From the NCBI GenBank assembly GCA_012729535.1, contig JAAYCY010000049.1, positions 1 to 64,000 of the forward strand: a stretch of DNA of 64,000 nucleotides, in the 5' to 3' direction. The DNA is from Methanomicrobiales archaeon. GTDB taxonomy: Archaea; Halobacteriota; Methanomicrobia; Methanomicrobiales; Methanospirillaceae. Numbering within the stretch: the first letter of the stretch is position 1; the number at the start of each line of letters is the position of its first letter. Under the pieces are notes generated by a model, which ran no database searches, was not told where the DNA came from, and worked only from the letters and a program-made list of their open reading frames with translations. Made by a program: the position numbers and the translations under genes. This document shows, piece after piece, positions 53,115 to 61,694 of this stretch.

Positions 53115-54400
53115 TTTTCTTCTCCTTTCATAGAGTCATCCACTTCCGGCGGGTTTAGTATAAGTTTGAGTCTGTTGATTCTCTTTCCGGTCATCTGGAT
53201 GACAACCAGTTTGATCCCCACTTCAGCGAGATCACAGACATCACCAATCCTGGGTATGTTTCCAGATCGTTCAATAAAAAGTCCGGCAACTGTCTCATAG
53301 GTTTCACTAACCGGAAGTGAAATCCCCAGCTCTTTGTTCAGGTCTTCGATCCACATCCGGGCATTAACTGAGTACACGTTTTCAGCAATTCTGACCAGGT
53401 CATTTTCTTCAGTGTCAAATTCATCCAGGATGTCTCCAACCAGCTCTTCCAGGATGTCCTCAACGGTTACTATACCTACAAACGATCCGTATTCATCAAG
53501 AACTATGGCCATGTGGGTTTTTTTAATCCGTAATTCTTTCAGGAGGTCATCGATATTTTTTGTCTCGGGAACGAAGAGAGGTTCTGAGCACAACTTGTTT
53601 ATTGGCATGGTTTCCTGTTGATTCAGGACAGAAAAAACCACGTCCTTCACGTTGAGAACACCCCGGATAGTATCGATATTTTCATGCCATACAGGCAACC
53701 GGGAAAAACCGGTTGTTTTAAAAATTTCAAGTGCTTCTTCCGGGCTTGCACTGTCTTCAGTCATGACAACGTCAATTCGGGGAGTCATCACTTCTCTGAC
53801 ACGGGTATCTGAAAATTCAAAGACCGAATGGAGCATTTCCTGTTCATTCTTTTCAATTGTTCCTTCTTCCTGTCCTACATCTATCCATTCCTTAATTTCT
53901 TCCTCGGTGATCATGTGATGAGAAAAACCCATACCACCTGTCATCTTTCCGGCAACTTTGTTAAAGAGATAAACAACCGGGCTGAAGATTTTTGAAAGGA
54001 CAAGAATAATGGGTGAGAGTTTCAATGCAAATTCTGCTGCATTTCTTGTTGCATACATTTTGGGTATGATCTCACCAAATATCAGAAGCAGGAGTACTAC
54101 CACAATAGTTGCAACTGAAACAGCTATACCGGTCTCACCAAAAAATCCTATGGATACTGCGGTCGCCACTGATGCCGCAAGGATGTTTACTACATTGTTT
54201 CCAATAAGGATGGTTATTAAAAACTGGTCGGGATTCTTTTTCAGGGTTGCAAGAGCTTCAGATCCTTTAGTTTTTTCATTTACTAATGTCCTGACCTTTG
54301 CCCTGGTAATGGAAAATAATGCCACTTCGGAACCAGAGAAGAAAGCGGACAGGATGAGACACAACGCGAAAATAATAATATATATGTAATAATCTATCAT
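53111..54400 (-). CDS. CNNM/CorC family membrane protein (DUF21-CBS-CorC_HlyC)
   Basis: 429 residues. DUF21 with about four transmembrane helices (1-145), two CBS domains (about 200-325: MTPRIDVVMTEDSAS, KTHMAIVLDEYGSFVGIVTVED) and a C-terminal CorC_HlyC domain (about 340-420). Family members are linked to Mg2+/Co2+ resistance or export. Cofactor, such as ATP or Mg, is inferred from CBS domains. Translationally coupled to purN. Confidence 0.92.
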   Translation of the reverse strand: MIDYYIYIIIFALCLILSAFFSGSEVALFSITRAKVRTLVNEKTKGSEALATLKKNPDQFLITILIGNNVVNILAASVATAVSIGFFGETGIAVSVATIVVVLLLLIFGEIIPKMYATRNAAEFALKLSPIILVLSKIFSPVVYLFNKVAGKMTGGMGFSHHMITEEEIKEWIDVGQEEGTIEKNEQEMLHSVFEFSDTRVREVMTPRIDVVMTEDSASPEEALEIFKTTGFSRLPVWHENIDTIRGVLNVKDVVFSVLNQQETMPINKLCSEPLFVPETKNIDDLLKELRIKKTHMAIVLDEYGSFVGIVTVEDILEELVGDILDEFDTEENDLVRIAENVYSVNARMWIEDLNKELGISLPVSETYETVAGLFIERSGNIPRIGDVCDLAEVGIKLVVIQMTGKRINRLKLILNPPEVDDSMKGEEK

Positions 54401-54494
54401 TCACCGATCACGCCGGGATACGGCATATCAGTACAGATGTTCTGTATGTCAGTCAGGTTCACCATAGATATCCATCCTACACAATAAAAAATCT

Positions 54495-55313
54495 TTATTG
54501 TAAGTTCATCCTGACCCAGTTTATTTCTTCTTTCATCACCCGAACTTTTTCCTGGTAATCAAGTGGTTTTGATAAAACCAGATCATTCAGCTCAAGGGTG
54601 AGCTGGTTATTATATCCGGATTTTTGAATGTCTTTAAGGAATGTAGTGGTAACTCTGTCCTGGGATATCAATCCGTGCATCCGTTCTGCTGCACTTCCTG
54701 AGATATGAATATTAGCAATTCTTTCTTTTATTTGTAAAAAAGCACCAGATATCGCAACTCCATGTCTCATCGCATGCGCAACATCAAAGGTAAACCAGAG
54801 CCATGGGCGCCCCTCCAGAAGCGTCATCATTTCCTCAGGTAAGGTTAGTAATGCATTAACAGCGGGCTCCATATTCTCTATGGCAACCTTAACCTGGACA
54901 GATTCTGCCAATGGCTCAATAACATCCAGCATATTTCCCAGTCTTTTGTAATCAGTTATGGTTGGAGAGCGTTTTGCAGTTCTTCTTCCCGGATGAATCG
55001 TGCAGACAGAAGCTCCGATCTCTTCTGCAAGACGGATTGATCGCTCAATCCACATTACCGAAACTTTACGGACATCCGGGTTTATTGAGCAGGGATTAAG
55101 GTCAAGTACTGGTGCATGGACTGACAATGGACAGGTTGGATGGTAATATTCTATTGCTTTTTGTAATTTTTTCAGGGGGAGATCGTTGAGCCAGAAGTCA
55201 GGGGTCTCCAGCCAGAATTCCAGGGTGTCTGCCCCACATTCATTACCTGCATGAAAAATCTCTTCAAGGTCTGAGTCATGAAAGAACATGGTGGAAAAGG
55301 AAATGTCCATCAC
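54495..55313 (-). CDS. Sugar phosphate isomerase/epimerase-type TIM-barrel protein
   Basis: 272 residues of the AP_endonuc_2 fold: NECGADTLEFWLETPDFW, LSVHAPVLDLNP, SVCTIHPGRR, VAIENMEP, FTFDVAHAMRHG, NIHISGS, LTLELNDL. His, Glu and Asp residues at the strand ends could hold two or three metal ions. Substrate unknown. Divergent from xseA by 41 nt. Confidence 0.85.
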   Translation of the reverse strand: MMDISFSTMFFHDSDLEEIFHAGNECGADTLEFWLETPDFWLNDLPLKKLQKAIEYYHPTCPLSVHAPVLDLNPCSINPDVRKVSVMWIERSIRLAEEIGASVCTIHPGRRTAKRSPTITDYKRLGNMLDVIEPLAESVQVKVAIENMEPAVNALLTLPEEMMTLLEGRPWLWFTFDVAHAMRHGVAISGAFLQIKERIANIHISGSAAERMHGLISQDRVTTTFLKDIQKSGYNNQLTLELNDLVLSKPLDYQEKVRVMKEEINWVRMNLQ

Positions 55314-55354
55314 CAGACATTATCTATCTGGATAGATATAATCAATCAGGAATC

Positions 55355-56749
55355 ATGGATCAGGTGACCCTTGACAACTGGAATAAAAGCCAGGATCCCC
55401 GCACTTTTCGAGTATCAGAAGTGTCAGCAATTATCTCACGTCTGCTTGAAAGCGAAGAACTTCAAAATATCTGGGTAACCGGGGAGATAACAAATTTCAA
55501 GCGTCATAGTTCCGGCCACCTCTATTTTTCACTGTCTGAACAAAAATCAGGAAAAGAATCGGTAATTTCGTGTTCAATCTGGAAAAGTAAAGCATTGTAC
55601 CTGGATTTTACCCCGGAGGATGGAATGGAAGTCCGTGCTTATGGTTCAATATCCCATTTTGAGCCGGGTGGCCGATACACATTTCAGATTTCTCAGATGA
55701 GACCCTCAGGGGCAGGTGAAAAAGCTCTTCTAATTGAACAATGGAGGCGTGAAATGGCCGCAAAAGGATGGTTCAATACGGAAAGAAAACGCCCCCTCCC
55801 CCGGTATCCGGCAAAGATTGGTGTTGTCACTTCCCCGACAGGCGCGGTTATTCATGATATTAAAAAGGTGATATCCGGTCGGTTTCCTTCAGAAATACTT
55901 CTCTCTCCTGCCCTGGTCCAGGGACCTTCTGCACACGAGGATATTGCATCCGCAATCCGAAGGGTTCAGGATATGGTTGATGTTATTATCGTGGGACGGG
56001 GTGGTGGAAGCAATGAAGATCTCTTTCCATTCAACCATCCGGTTGTCGTTGAAACAATTGTAAATTGTCCTGTTCCGGTGGTCTCTGCCATCGGTCATGA
56101 AGTAGACATTACTCTTGCTGATCTTGCATCTGATTTTAGTGCCTCCACCCCTTCACATGCAGCTGAGCAATGTGTTCCTGATCGCAGAAGTGAAGCTGAA
56201 AATCTCGTTCATTTGAGAAGAAGGATGTACCTCTGTCTTATAAATTACATGGAAACTTCACAGGAAGAACTGAATGAAATTCGCGACCGGCTGTCACCCT
56301 CGAGATTGCAGCGGGAGATTGGAATCAAAAGACAGTACCTTGCAGATCTTTCTGACCGACTGGTTCATGCAGGACAAGGGTGCCGATCCAGAGTATCTTT
56401 TCTCCTGATTGAACTCAAAGGAAGAATTGAAGGAAAAAACCCCCGATATTTACTTCTCCGTGAACTGCCGGAAAGACGGTCTTATATGACGGAGATCCAT
56501 AACCGTCTGACACACGGGATTTTTACCCGACTGGAAAAGGAGCAGTCTGACCTTCGCGCACTTACAGCAGTTCTCTCTCTTCACGGACCTGAGTCACTAT
56601 TCAGACGTGGTTTTTGCCAGGTCATGTCTGAAGGTTCTCTGGTGCGAAAAGTTACAGATATCCATCCGGGCAGGATAGTACAAATTCGGTTTTTGGATGG
56701 GACAGCAGATGCAGAGATAAAACAGGTGAATCATGACAAAAAAGTATGA
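55355..56749 (+). CDS. xseA: Exonuclease VII large subunit XseA
   Basis: 464 residues. N-terminal OB-fold domain (about 17-110: FRVSEVSAIISRLLESE, GHLYFSLSEQ), then the catalytic core (KIGVVTSPTGAVIHDI, VIIVGRGGGSNEDL, VSAIGHEVDITLADLASD, STPSHAAE) and a long coiled-coil tail. Degrades single-stranded DNA. A bacterial-type enzyme, found in some archaea. Overlaps xseB by 17 nt. Confidence 0.96.
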   Translation: MDQVTLDNWNKSQDPRTFRVSEVSAIISRLLESEELQNIWVTGEITNFKRHSSGHLYFSLSEQKSGKESVISCSIWKSKALYLDFTPEDGMEVRAYGSISHFEPGGRYTFQISQMRPSGAGEKALLIEQWRREMAAKGWFNTERKRPLPRYPAKIGVVTSPTGAVIHDIKKVISGRFPSEILLSPALVQGPSAHEDIASAIRRVQDMVDVIIVGRGGGSNEDLFPFNHPVVVETIVNCPVPVVSAIGHEVDITLADLASDFSASTPSHAAEQCVPDRRSEAENLVHLRRRMYLCLINYMETSQEELNEIRDRLSPSRLQREIGIKRQYLADLSDRLVHAGQGCRSRVSFLLIELKGRIEGKNPRYLLLRELPERRSYMTEIHNRLTHGIFTRLEKEQSDLRALTAVLSLHGPESLFRRGFCQVMSEGSLVRKVTDIHPGRIVQIRFLDGTADAEIKQVNHDKKV

Positions 56750-56918
56750 GGAAATGATTGCCGAACTGAAAGAAATAGTAAGGAAAATTGAGGATAATGA
56801 AACAAGCCTTGAAGAAATGATTGTTTTGTACGAACAAGGGACACTACTGATTCATCAGTGTGAAGAGAAACTTGCTGAAGTTGAAGTAAAAATCACAGAA
56901 CTGGGAAGGGAATCATGA
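56733..56918 (+). CDS. xseB: Exonuclease VII small subunit XseB
   Basis: 61 residues, two helices: YEEMIAELKEIVRKIEDNETSLEEMI then LYEQGTLLIHQCEEKLAEVE. Several XseB copies bind the coiled coil of XseA. Overlaps the 3' end of xseA and overlaps the next gene by 4 nt. Confidence 0.94.
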   Translation: MTKKYEEMIAELKEIVRKIEDNETSLEEMIVLYEQGTLLIHQCEEKLAEVEVKITELGRES

Positions 56919-57340
56919 ATTATTATATTCTTATTATACTTCTGGGAACATTTTTTATCGCCGGGATCCTGTCTTGTGGATGTAATTCTTATGCAGAACC
57001 TGATATTGAGATAAATTCTTCAGTGAAACTGGTGAATCTCTCACCATCTGATTATACTATTACATATGACATAAGTATTGATGTAATAAATAAAGGGTCA
57101 AACAATGCATATGACGTCAGGGCAATGAGTATAATCAGTACACCTAAAGATCTCCCTGAGTACAGATTTGCTCATGAAAATATTGAGATTGGGACGATTC
57201 CAAAACAGGAAACGGTGTCTGTAAATCGACGCTTATCCCTTCAGATGACAAAAGCCAACTACGATCTGCTCTCACAAGGCTTAAGAGATGTGGATGTCGA
57301 GACGAAAATCACCCGTGTCAGCTCAAATATCATGGGATAG
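56915..57340 (+). CDS. Exported lipoprotein-like protein
   Basis: 141 residues. A hydrophobic N-terminus is followed by a lipobox-like LSCGC (Cys about 21 or 23). The remainder is a beta-sandwich with a CARDB/Fn3-like pattern (DISIDVINKGSNNAYDVRAM, GTIPKQETVSVNRRL). Translationally coupled to xseB but with no functional tie seen. Function unknown. Confidence 0.75.
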   Translation: MNYYILIILLGTFFIAGILSCGCNSYAEPDIEINSSVKLVNLSPSDYTITYDISIDVINKGSNNAYDVRAMSIISTPKDLPEYRFAHENIEIGTIPKQETVSVNRRLSLQMTKANYDLLSQGLRDVDVETKITRVSSNIMG

Positions 57341-57390
57341 CTTTATTTCCTCCAATACTTTTATCTGAGATAAACTGGGAATGTTACAGC

Positions 57391-57708
57391 GTGGCAACAC
57401 GTAATCATACGATACTCATTGTTGATGTGGTCTATGCAATTATTGCATTAATTTGTGGATCACTTTTTTTATCATCTCTCGTTAGGTTCAGTGTCTATTC
57501 TATTCAATCTGGTCAGGCAGCTTCATGGACATGGGTGTGGGCAGGTGTTATGGCACTATTGCTAATTATCACCATATTTTCATTTCGCAGAATTGACCAT
57601 TCTCCGATCAGAATGCTTGTTATTATCGGTCTTTTTGTTCCGCAGATAGTAAACCTGCTCCTTGACCAGACGATTCCTTTCCCGGAGGTCTGGTTTTTGA
57701 ATACCTAA
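57391..57708 (+). CDS. Small three-helix membrane protein
   Basis: 105 residues from a GTG start, with three hydrophobic helices (about 10-32, 46-64 and 75-93) and no recognised motif. Function unknown. Starts 50 nt after the preceding gene. Stop overlaps the A-run that also terminates the convergent gene. Confidence 0.65.
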   Translation: MATRNHTILIVDVVYAIIALICGSLFLSSLVRFSVYSIQSGQAASWTWVWAGVMALLLIITIFSFRRIDHSPIRMLVIIGLFVPQIVNLLLDQTIPFPEVWFLNT

Positions 57709-57715
57709 AAAAAAA
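57707..57715 (-). terminator. T9 run terminating the convergent surface-protein gene
   Basis: Nine T residues on the minus strand, 14 nt past the stop of the gene ending at 57729. The first bases lie in the stop codon of the convergent gene. Confidence 0.55.
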
Positions 57716-57728
57716 TGTAGCTGCCGGT

Positions 57729-58661
57729 TTAATTCGCAGCAAAGAATGTCAGGGTGTTACTGGTGGATTCAAGGAACTGATCATTGCCATCAAACACAGC
57801 CCTGACCGGGACCGAACCTCCTTCCCAGGTGTTAATTGTTGCCGTAAACCTGCCATCTCCATCGGTTGTTGTTGTCAGGAGCGGCAGAAAGTCGGTTCCA
57901 TAATCCGGGACTTCAATGGTAACAGTTGCCCTTCCAACACCTTTTCCCGAACTGTCAACAAGTCTGCCAGAAAGCTGTACATCATCTCCAACACCAGGTC
58001 TTGTGGTATCTGCTGAAAGGGTAAGACTGGTAATTGATGGAAGTGATGATTCCGGTTCTGTTGCAGCAACAATTGTTGGAGTGGTTTTTCCGGAATCGAC
58101 AGGAACATATCCAGATAATCCGGAGGTTTGAACAATTTCAGATTTTGCAAAAGCACCACTGACTCTTGCTACCGCCTGGAAATACCTGACCTGGTTAACT
58201 GAATCCGGTAATGCCCAGACGAAAATACCATTTTCTTGTGCTTTTATAGTCACTATGTCATGGAAATCATCATTGACCTCCATTTTTCCTGTAATGGTCA
58301 CCTCTGCATTGTAGTTCCTGCCCCCGACATATCCTGCCAGTATTGCCGGCTGTCCTGCCTGATCTCCCGGAGGATAATAGGCGAGTTTTACCCAGGTATC
58401 GGATGTTGTAGATTTCGGAAGAGGCCCACTGGTTGGCTTTGGTGTCCAGTCAACTTCAACCGTAGGGAAAAGTCCAATTCCGGCAACAGAAGATAATTCA
58501 ATGTCCCACCCCTGGTAAGGATTCCAGTAATGAGTCTGCGGAAAACCATCTTCAGCACTGACCATGGGAATTCCAAAAATAATCAATGCTCCTGCAATAA
58601 GTAGAAACATCAGGTATCTGCGGTAAATTGCAGATATTGTCATTACCCCATCTGGTTTCAT
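57729..58661 (-). CDS. Exported Ig-like-domain surface protein
   Basis: 310 residues. AAGGGT 6 nt before the ATG at 58659-58661 sets the start; the longer frame into hmgA is not convincing. Signal peptide (about 1-36, ending VSAED), a first beta-domain with WDIELSSVAGIG and VWALPDSVNQVRYFQAVARV, and a C-terminal Big-type Ig-like domain (LSADTTRPGVGDDVQLSG; TTTDGDGRFTATIN). Likely surface adhesion or scaffold. Function unknown. Downstream of hmgA. Confidence 0.8.
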   Translation of the reverse strand: MKPDGVMTISAIYRRYLMFLLIAGALIIFGIPMVSAEDGFPQTHYWNPYQGWDIELSSVAGIGLFPTVEVDWTPKPTSGPLPKSTTSDTWVKLAYYPPGDQAGQPAILAGYVGGRNYNAEVTITGKMEVNDDFHDIVTIKAQENGIFVWALPDSVNQVRYFQAVARVSGAFAKSEIVQTSGLSGYVPVDSGKTTPTIVAATEPESSLPSITSLTLSADTTRPGVGDDVQLSGRLVDSSGKGVGRATVTIEVPDYGTDFLPLLTTTTDGDGRFTATINTWEGGSVPVRAVFDGNDQFLESTSNTLTFFAAN

Positions 58662-58713
58662 ATAATACCCTTGGGTCAATGAAAAGAAAGAGTTGTTGTG
58701 TAACAGATGAAGA

Positions 58714-59919
58714 TTACCTGCCCAGGGTGCTATGGGCGCGGGCAAGGTGCTGGGCTGCCAGGGCTCCAAGAAGGGACAATTCCCCGGCCAGAACACCGGT
58801 AGCAACTATTTCCGCGAACTTTTTTGCACTACTACCTGGAGGATCTCCGCTACCCAAAACGCCCAGCATCCGGAGACATTCGGCCTGTGTCTCTATTCCT
58901 GTTCCACCACCAACAGTCCCGACCGGAAGTGCAGGCAGGGTCACTGAAACATATACTCCATCATCTGCAGGATCTACCGTGGTGATACACAAAGATCCTT
59001 CAACAACGTGTGCTGGATCCTGCCCGCATGCAATGAACATGGCGGCAACGACATTGGCAGCATGTGCATTAAATCCAAGAGATCCTGCTCGTGCAGATCC
59101 AACAAGGTTCTTGCGCATGTTGACTTCCTGCATGGCAGATGCAGTGGTTTTGAGTACCTGTCTGATATGGTTTTCTGTTAGATGAATTCCAGCCATGACA
59201 GTCTTTCCTCTTCCCGCAACTACATTAACCGCGGCAGGCTTTTTATCGGTGCACCAGTTTCCAGATAAAGCAATGAGCCTGGCACCGGTCTCTTTGCTGA
59301 TGAGTTCAGCCGCTTTGGCAGATGCAATAGTTACCATATTCATGCCCATTGCATCACCGGTTGAAAATGATAGTCTTACAAATACCGATGTACCTGCAGT
59401 AGTAACCTCAATGTGTATCAGTTTTCCAAACCGGGTCGTGGTTTCTGCTTCTGCTCGTATCTCGCCTACATGAGTTAAAATCCAGTCTGTTATGGATTTC
59501 GCATGAATGATGTTTTCTGCGGCAAAGACTGGCGCCCTGGTCATACCATCCTTTATAACCCTGACATCTGAACCGCCGGCACTGGAAATCAGGCTGCATC
59601 CTCTGTTTACAGATGCTATAAGAGCCCCTTCGGTTGTTGCAAGAGGGAGGTAGAAGGATCCTTGTGCATATTCACCATGAATAATAACCGGTCCTGCCAC
59701 TCCTACAGGAACCTGGATAGTACCGATCATGTTTTCGCAGTTTTTTTTCACTACAGAATCAAGGGAGATAGAGCAGTCACCAATCCGGTCAAGAGGGACC
59801 CCTGTCTCATTCTCAATAAATGAACGCCTAATAACTATTGCTTCTTTTGGGGGCAGTTCTTTCTCGAGGGCGTATAATTTTAGTGAGCCATCCCGCAACC
59901 TGCGGATGTATTCATCCAT
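58714..59919 (-). CDS. hmgA: HMG-CoA reductase (class I)
   Basis: Makes mevalonate for archaeal isoprenoid lipids. 401 residues: ENMIGTIQVPVGVAGP (CoA binding), VNRGCSLI with the catalytic Glu upstream (PLATTEGALIAS), Lys in the VNMVTIASAK/GMN region, Asp in CTDKKPAAVN, and the C-terminal His in AAQHLARAH. NADPH-type motif DAMGMNMV. It reads away from trm5. Confidence 0.97.
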   Translation of the reverse strand: MDEYIRRLRDGSLKLYALEKELPPKEAIVIRRSFIENETGVPLDRIGDCSISLDSVVKKNCENMIGTIQVPVGVAGPVIIHGEYAQGSFYLPLATTEGALIASVNRGCSLISSAGGSDVRVIKDGMTRAPVFAAENIIHAKSITDWILTHVGEIRAEAETTTRFGKLIHIEVTTAGTSVFVRLSFSTGDAMGMNMVTIASAKAAELISKETGARLIALSGNWCTDKKPAAVNVVAGRGKTVMAGIHLTENHIRQVLKTTASAMQEVNMRKNLVGSARAGSLGFNAHAANVVAAMFIACGQDPAHVVEGSLCITTVDPADDGVYVSVTLPALPVGTVGGGTGIETQAECLRMLGVLGSGDPPGSSAKKFAEIVATGVLAGELSLLGALAAQHLARAHSTLGR

Positions 59920-59964
59920 GCATATCTGTTATACCGGCCCGGTCATAACACATGAGGGATGCTG

Positions 59965-60876
59965 ATGAGATCCTGGTGTGTCCGTGTACCCAGCTGTGAT
60001 GGAGAACGAGTCCGGCAAAGTCTAATTGAGAAGGGATTGCTAAACCGGACCTGCAGGATCAGGACCGATGGGGAATATCTCCTGATTCCTACAAATGAAC
60101 CTGTTGACGGGAGTTTGGTTGAAGAATTCACCTGTAATTCAGAAAAAAAAGTACTCCCCCGGTTTGAACAGGTGGGGGGAATTGCAATAATGCAGGAGGA
60201 TGACACTCAGGGTGCACAGGAGATCCTTGCATCAAAATCATCATACCATACTGTTCTTTTTGCAGAAAGTGCCGTTGAAGGTGAATTCAGGACAAAAAAA
60301 TTCACGGTTCTTGCCGGTGAAAACAGAACCTCAACTGAATATACTGAATATGGTCACCATTTTACCATAGATCTCCAGCAGGCATATTTTTCTCCCCGGT
60401 TATCAGGAGAGAGGCAACGGATTCTTCAGATGATGCAGAAAGGTGAGCGGGTTGTTGACATGTTTGCCGGTGTAGGTCCCTTTGCTATAACGATGGCTGA
60501 AAAAGCATCAATTGTATATGCCGGAGATTTGAATCCTGGTGCGGTGATTTTAATGACCCGCAATATCCAAAAAAACCACTCCGGTAATGTAGTGCCAATT
60601 CTTGCTGATGCTATGCACCTTCCTGGAATTATTTCAAAACAGGCAGATCGGATAATCATGAACCTTCCCCTCCATGCAAGCCCTTTTCTTCCTGCAGCGT
60701 TTCAGTTATGCAGACCTGGTGGAACCATTCATCTTTATGCTCTTGTGAAAAAGGAAGATGAATTAGTGGATCTGATACACCAGTATCCTGTCCAGGACAT
60801 TGGAATGAAATATGTCAGATCATATTCACCTGACCAGTTTCATATGGTATATGATATTATTACGGCAAATTTCTAA
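59965..60876 (+). CDS. trm5: tRNA (guanine-N1)-methyltransferase Trm5
   Basis: 303 residues. Methylates G37 of tRNA and starts wyosine synthesis. The core has VVDMFAGVGPFAI (motif I), AGDLNPGAVILMTRNI and catalytic NLPLH. The N-terminal half carries the substrate-recognition part (SEKKVLPRFEQVGG... TEYTEYGHHFTIDLQQAYFSPRLSGER in parts). GAGGG 8-13 nt before the ATG at 59965 decides the start; an ATG two codons earlier is also in frame. Divergent from hmgA. Confidence 0.93.
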   Translation: MRSWCVRVPSCDGERVRQSLIEKGLLNRTCRIRTDGEYLLIPTNEPVDGSLVEEFTCNSEKKVLPRFEQVGGIAIMQEDDTQGAQEILASKSSYHTVLFAESAVEGEFRTKKFTVLAGENRTSTEYTEYGHHFTIDLQQAYFSPRLSGERQRILQMMQKGERVVDMFAGVGPFAITMAEKASIVYAGDLNPGAVILMTRNIQKNHSGNVVPILADAMHLPGIISKQADRIIMNLPLHASPFLPAAFQLCRPGGTIHLYALVKKEDELVDLIHQYPVQDIGMKYVRSYSPDQFHMVYDIITANF

Positions 60877-60887
60877 ATGATCACCAA

Positions 60888-61220
60888 TCAAACAGGATGT
60901 GGTATCCTAAAAACGAGGCAGAAATGACATTCCATGGGAATACCCAGGAGATTGAGGTGCAGGGGGGTGTTATTCATCTCATTGCTTATATCGTTATAAT
61001 ATGCTTCTGATGACTCGTTTGAATTTGGAATGCTGGAATTGATTAGTACAAGGCTATCATTGTCCGCAAATGGGATGGCTTTGGAGAATAAAAAAATATT
61101 GTGAGTGATATTTGATTGTTTACTCGAATTTATTGTATGATTTTCTTCCTCTGCCACACTACTGGTAACGAGGAGTAGTATCATGGTCAGGAAGAACAGA
61201 CGTGACAAAAGTAGCATCAT
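60888..61220 (-). CDS. Small exported protein rich in N-glycosylation sequons
   Basis: 110 residues. Strong signal peptide (1-24), then an Asn/Ser-rich body with about seven N-x-S/T sequons (NHT, NSS, NIT, NDS, NSS, NES, NNT), a plausible glycosylated surface peptide. C-terminus ends with MECHFCLVF, unusual for such proteins. No family recognised and no strong Shine-Dalgarno before ATG. Converges with trm5. Confidence 0.55.
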   Translation of the reverse strand: MMLLLSRLFFLTMILLLVTSSVAEEENHTINSSKQSNITHNIFLFSKAIPFADNDSLVLINSSIPNSNESSEAYYNDISNEMNNTPLHLNLLGIPMECHFCLVFRIPHPV

Positions 61221-61278
61221 GTAATATCATCGATACCAGAGAAAGGCTTTTCCAGACTATGATGGCAAAAACACTGAA

Positions 61279-61320
61279 CTTTCACAAATGAAAGAATATA
61301 TTGATAATTCACGGCGTGAA
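61279..61320. repeat. Two operator-like inverted repeats before the HTH gene
   Basis: Perfect dyads CTTTCA-CAAA-TGAAAG (61279-61294) and TTCAC-GGC-GTGAA (61308-61320) sit 24-65 nt before the ATG at 61344. They share TTCA/TGAA half-sites, so they could be two sites for one regulator, for example the HTH product itself. Confidence 0.5.
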
Positions 61321-61343
61321 ATGATAATGAACTGGTGTGACTG

Positions 61344-61694
61344 ATGGAAAAACTGCCCTGTGAAACAATTGTATGGGATTTACTTCCCGCTATCCGAGCC
61401 GTTCTCGCAGGAGAAATGGTAAAACGCGGGCTTTCCCAAAAGATGGTTGCCAACATGCTGAATATGGCACCCTCTGCAGTATCTCAGTATATTTCTGGAA
61501 AACGTGGATATCGGATTAGTTTTTCACCAGAAGTTACAAAGGCCATATCTGAATTAGCTAATGACATGATCCAGGGAAATATAACTGATCCGAGAGACAA
61601 AATTTGTAATATTTGTTACCTTGTCAGGGGAGGAGATGCACCATGTTCGGTATGTGCTCCCTCCGACATAGAACCTGAAAAGAGTGGTGATTAA
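61344..61694 (+). CDS. HTH transcriptional regulator with C-terminal four-Cys motif
   Basis: 116 residues. Helix-turn-helix about 30-55 (LSQKMVANMLNMAPSAVSQY). The C-terminal tail has C88-x2-C91 and C101-x2-C104, plus Cys6 at the N-terminus, which could bind zinc or an iron-sulfur cluster and so sense redox. 4-nt overlap with the convergent regulator's stop. Two dyads upstream suggest autoregulation. Similar proteins are frequent and uncharacterised in methanogens. Confidence 0.85.
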   Translation: MEKLPCETIVWDLLPAIRAVLAGEMVKRGLSQKMVANMLNMAPSAVSQYISGKRGYRISFSPEVTKAISELANDMIQGNITDPRDKICNICYLVRGGDAPCSVCAPSDIEPEKSGD

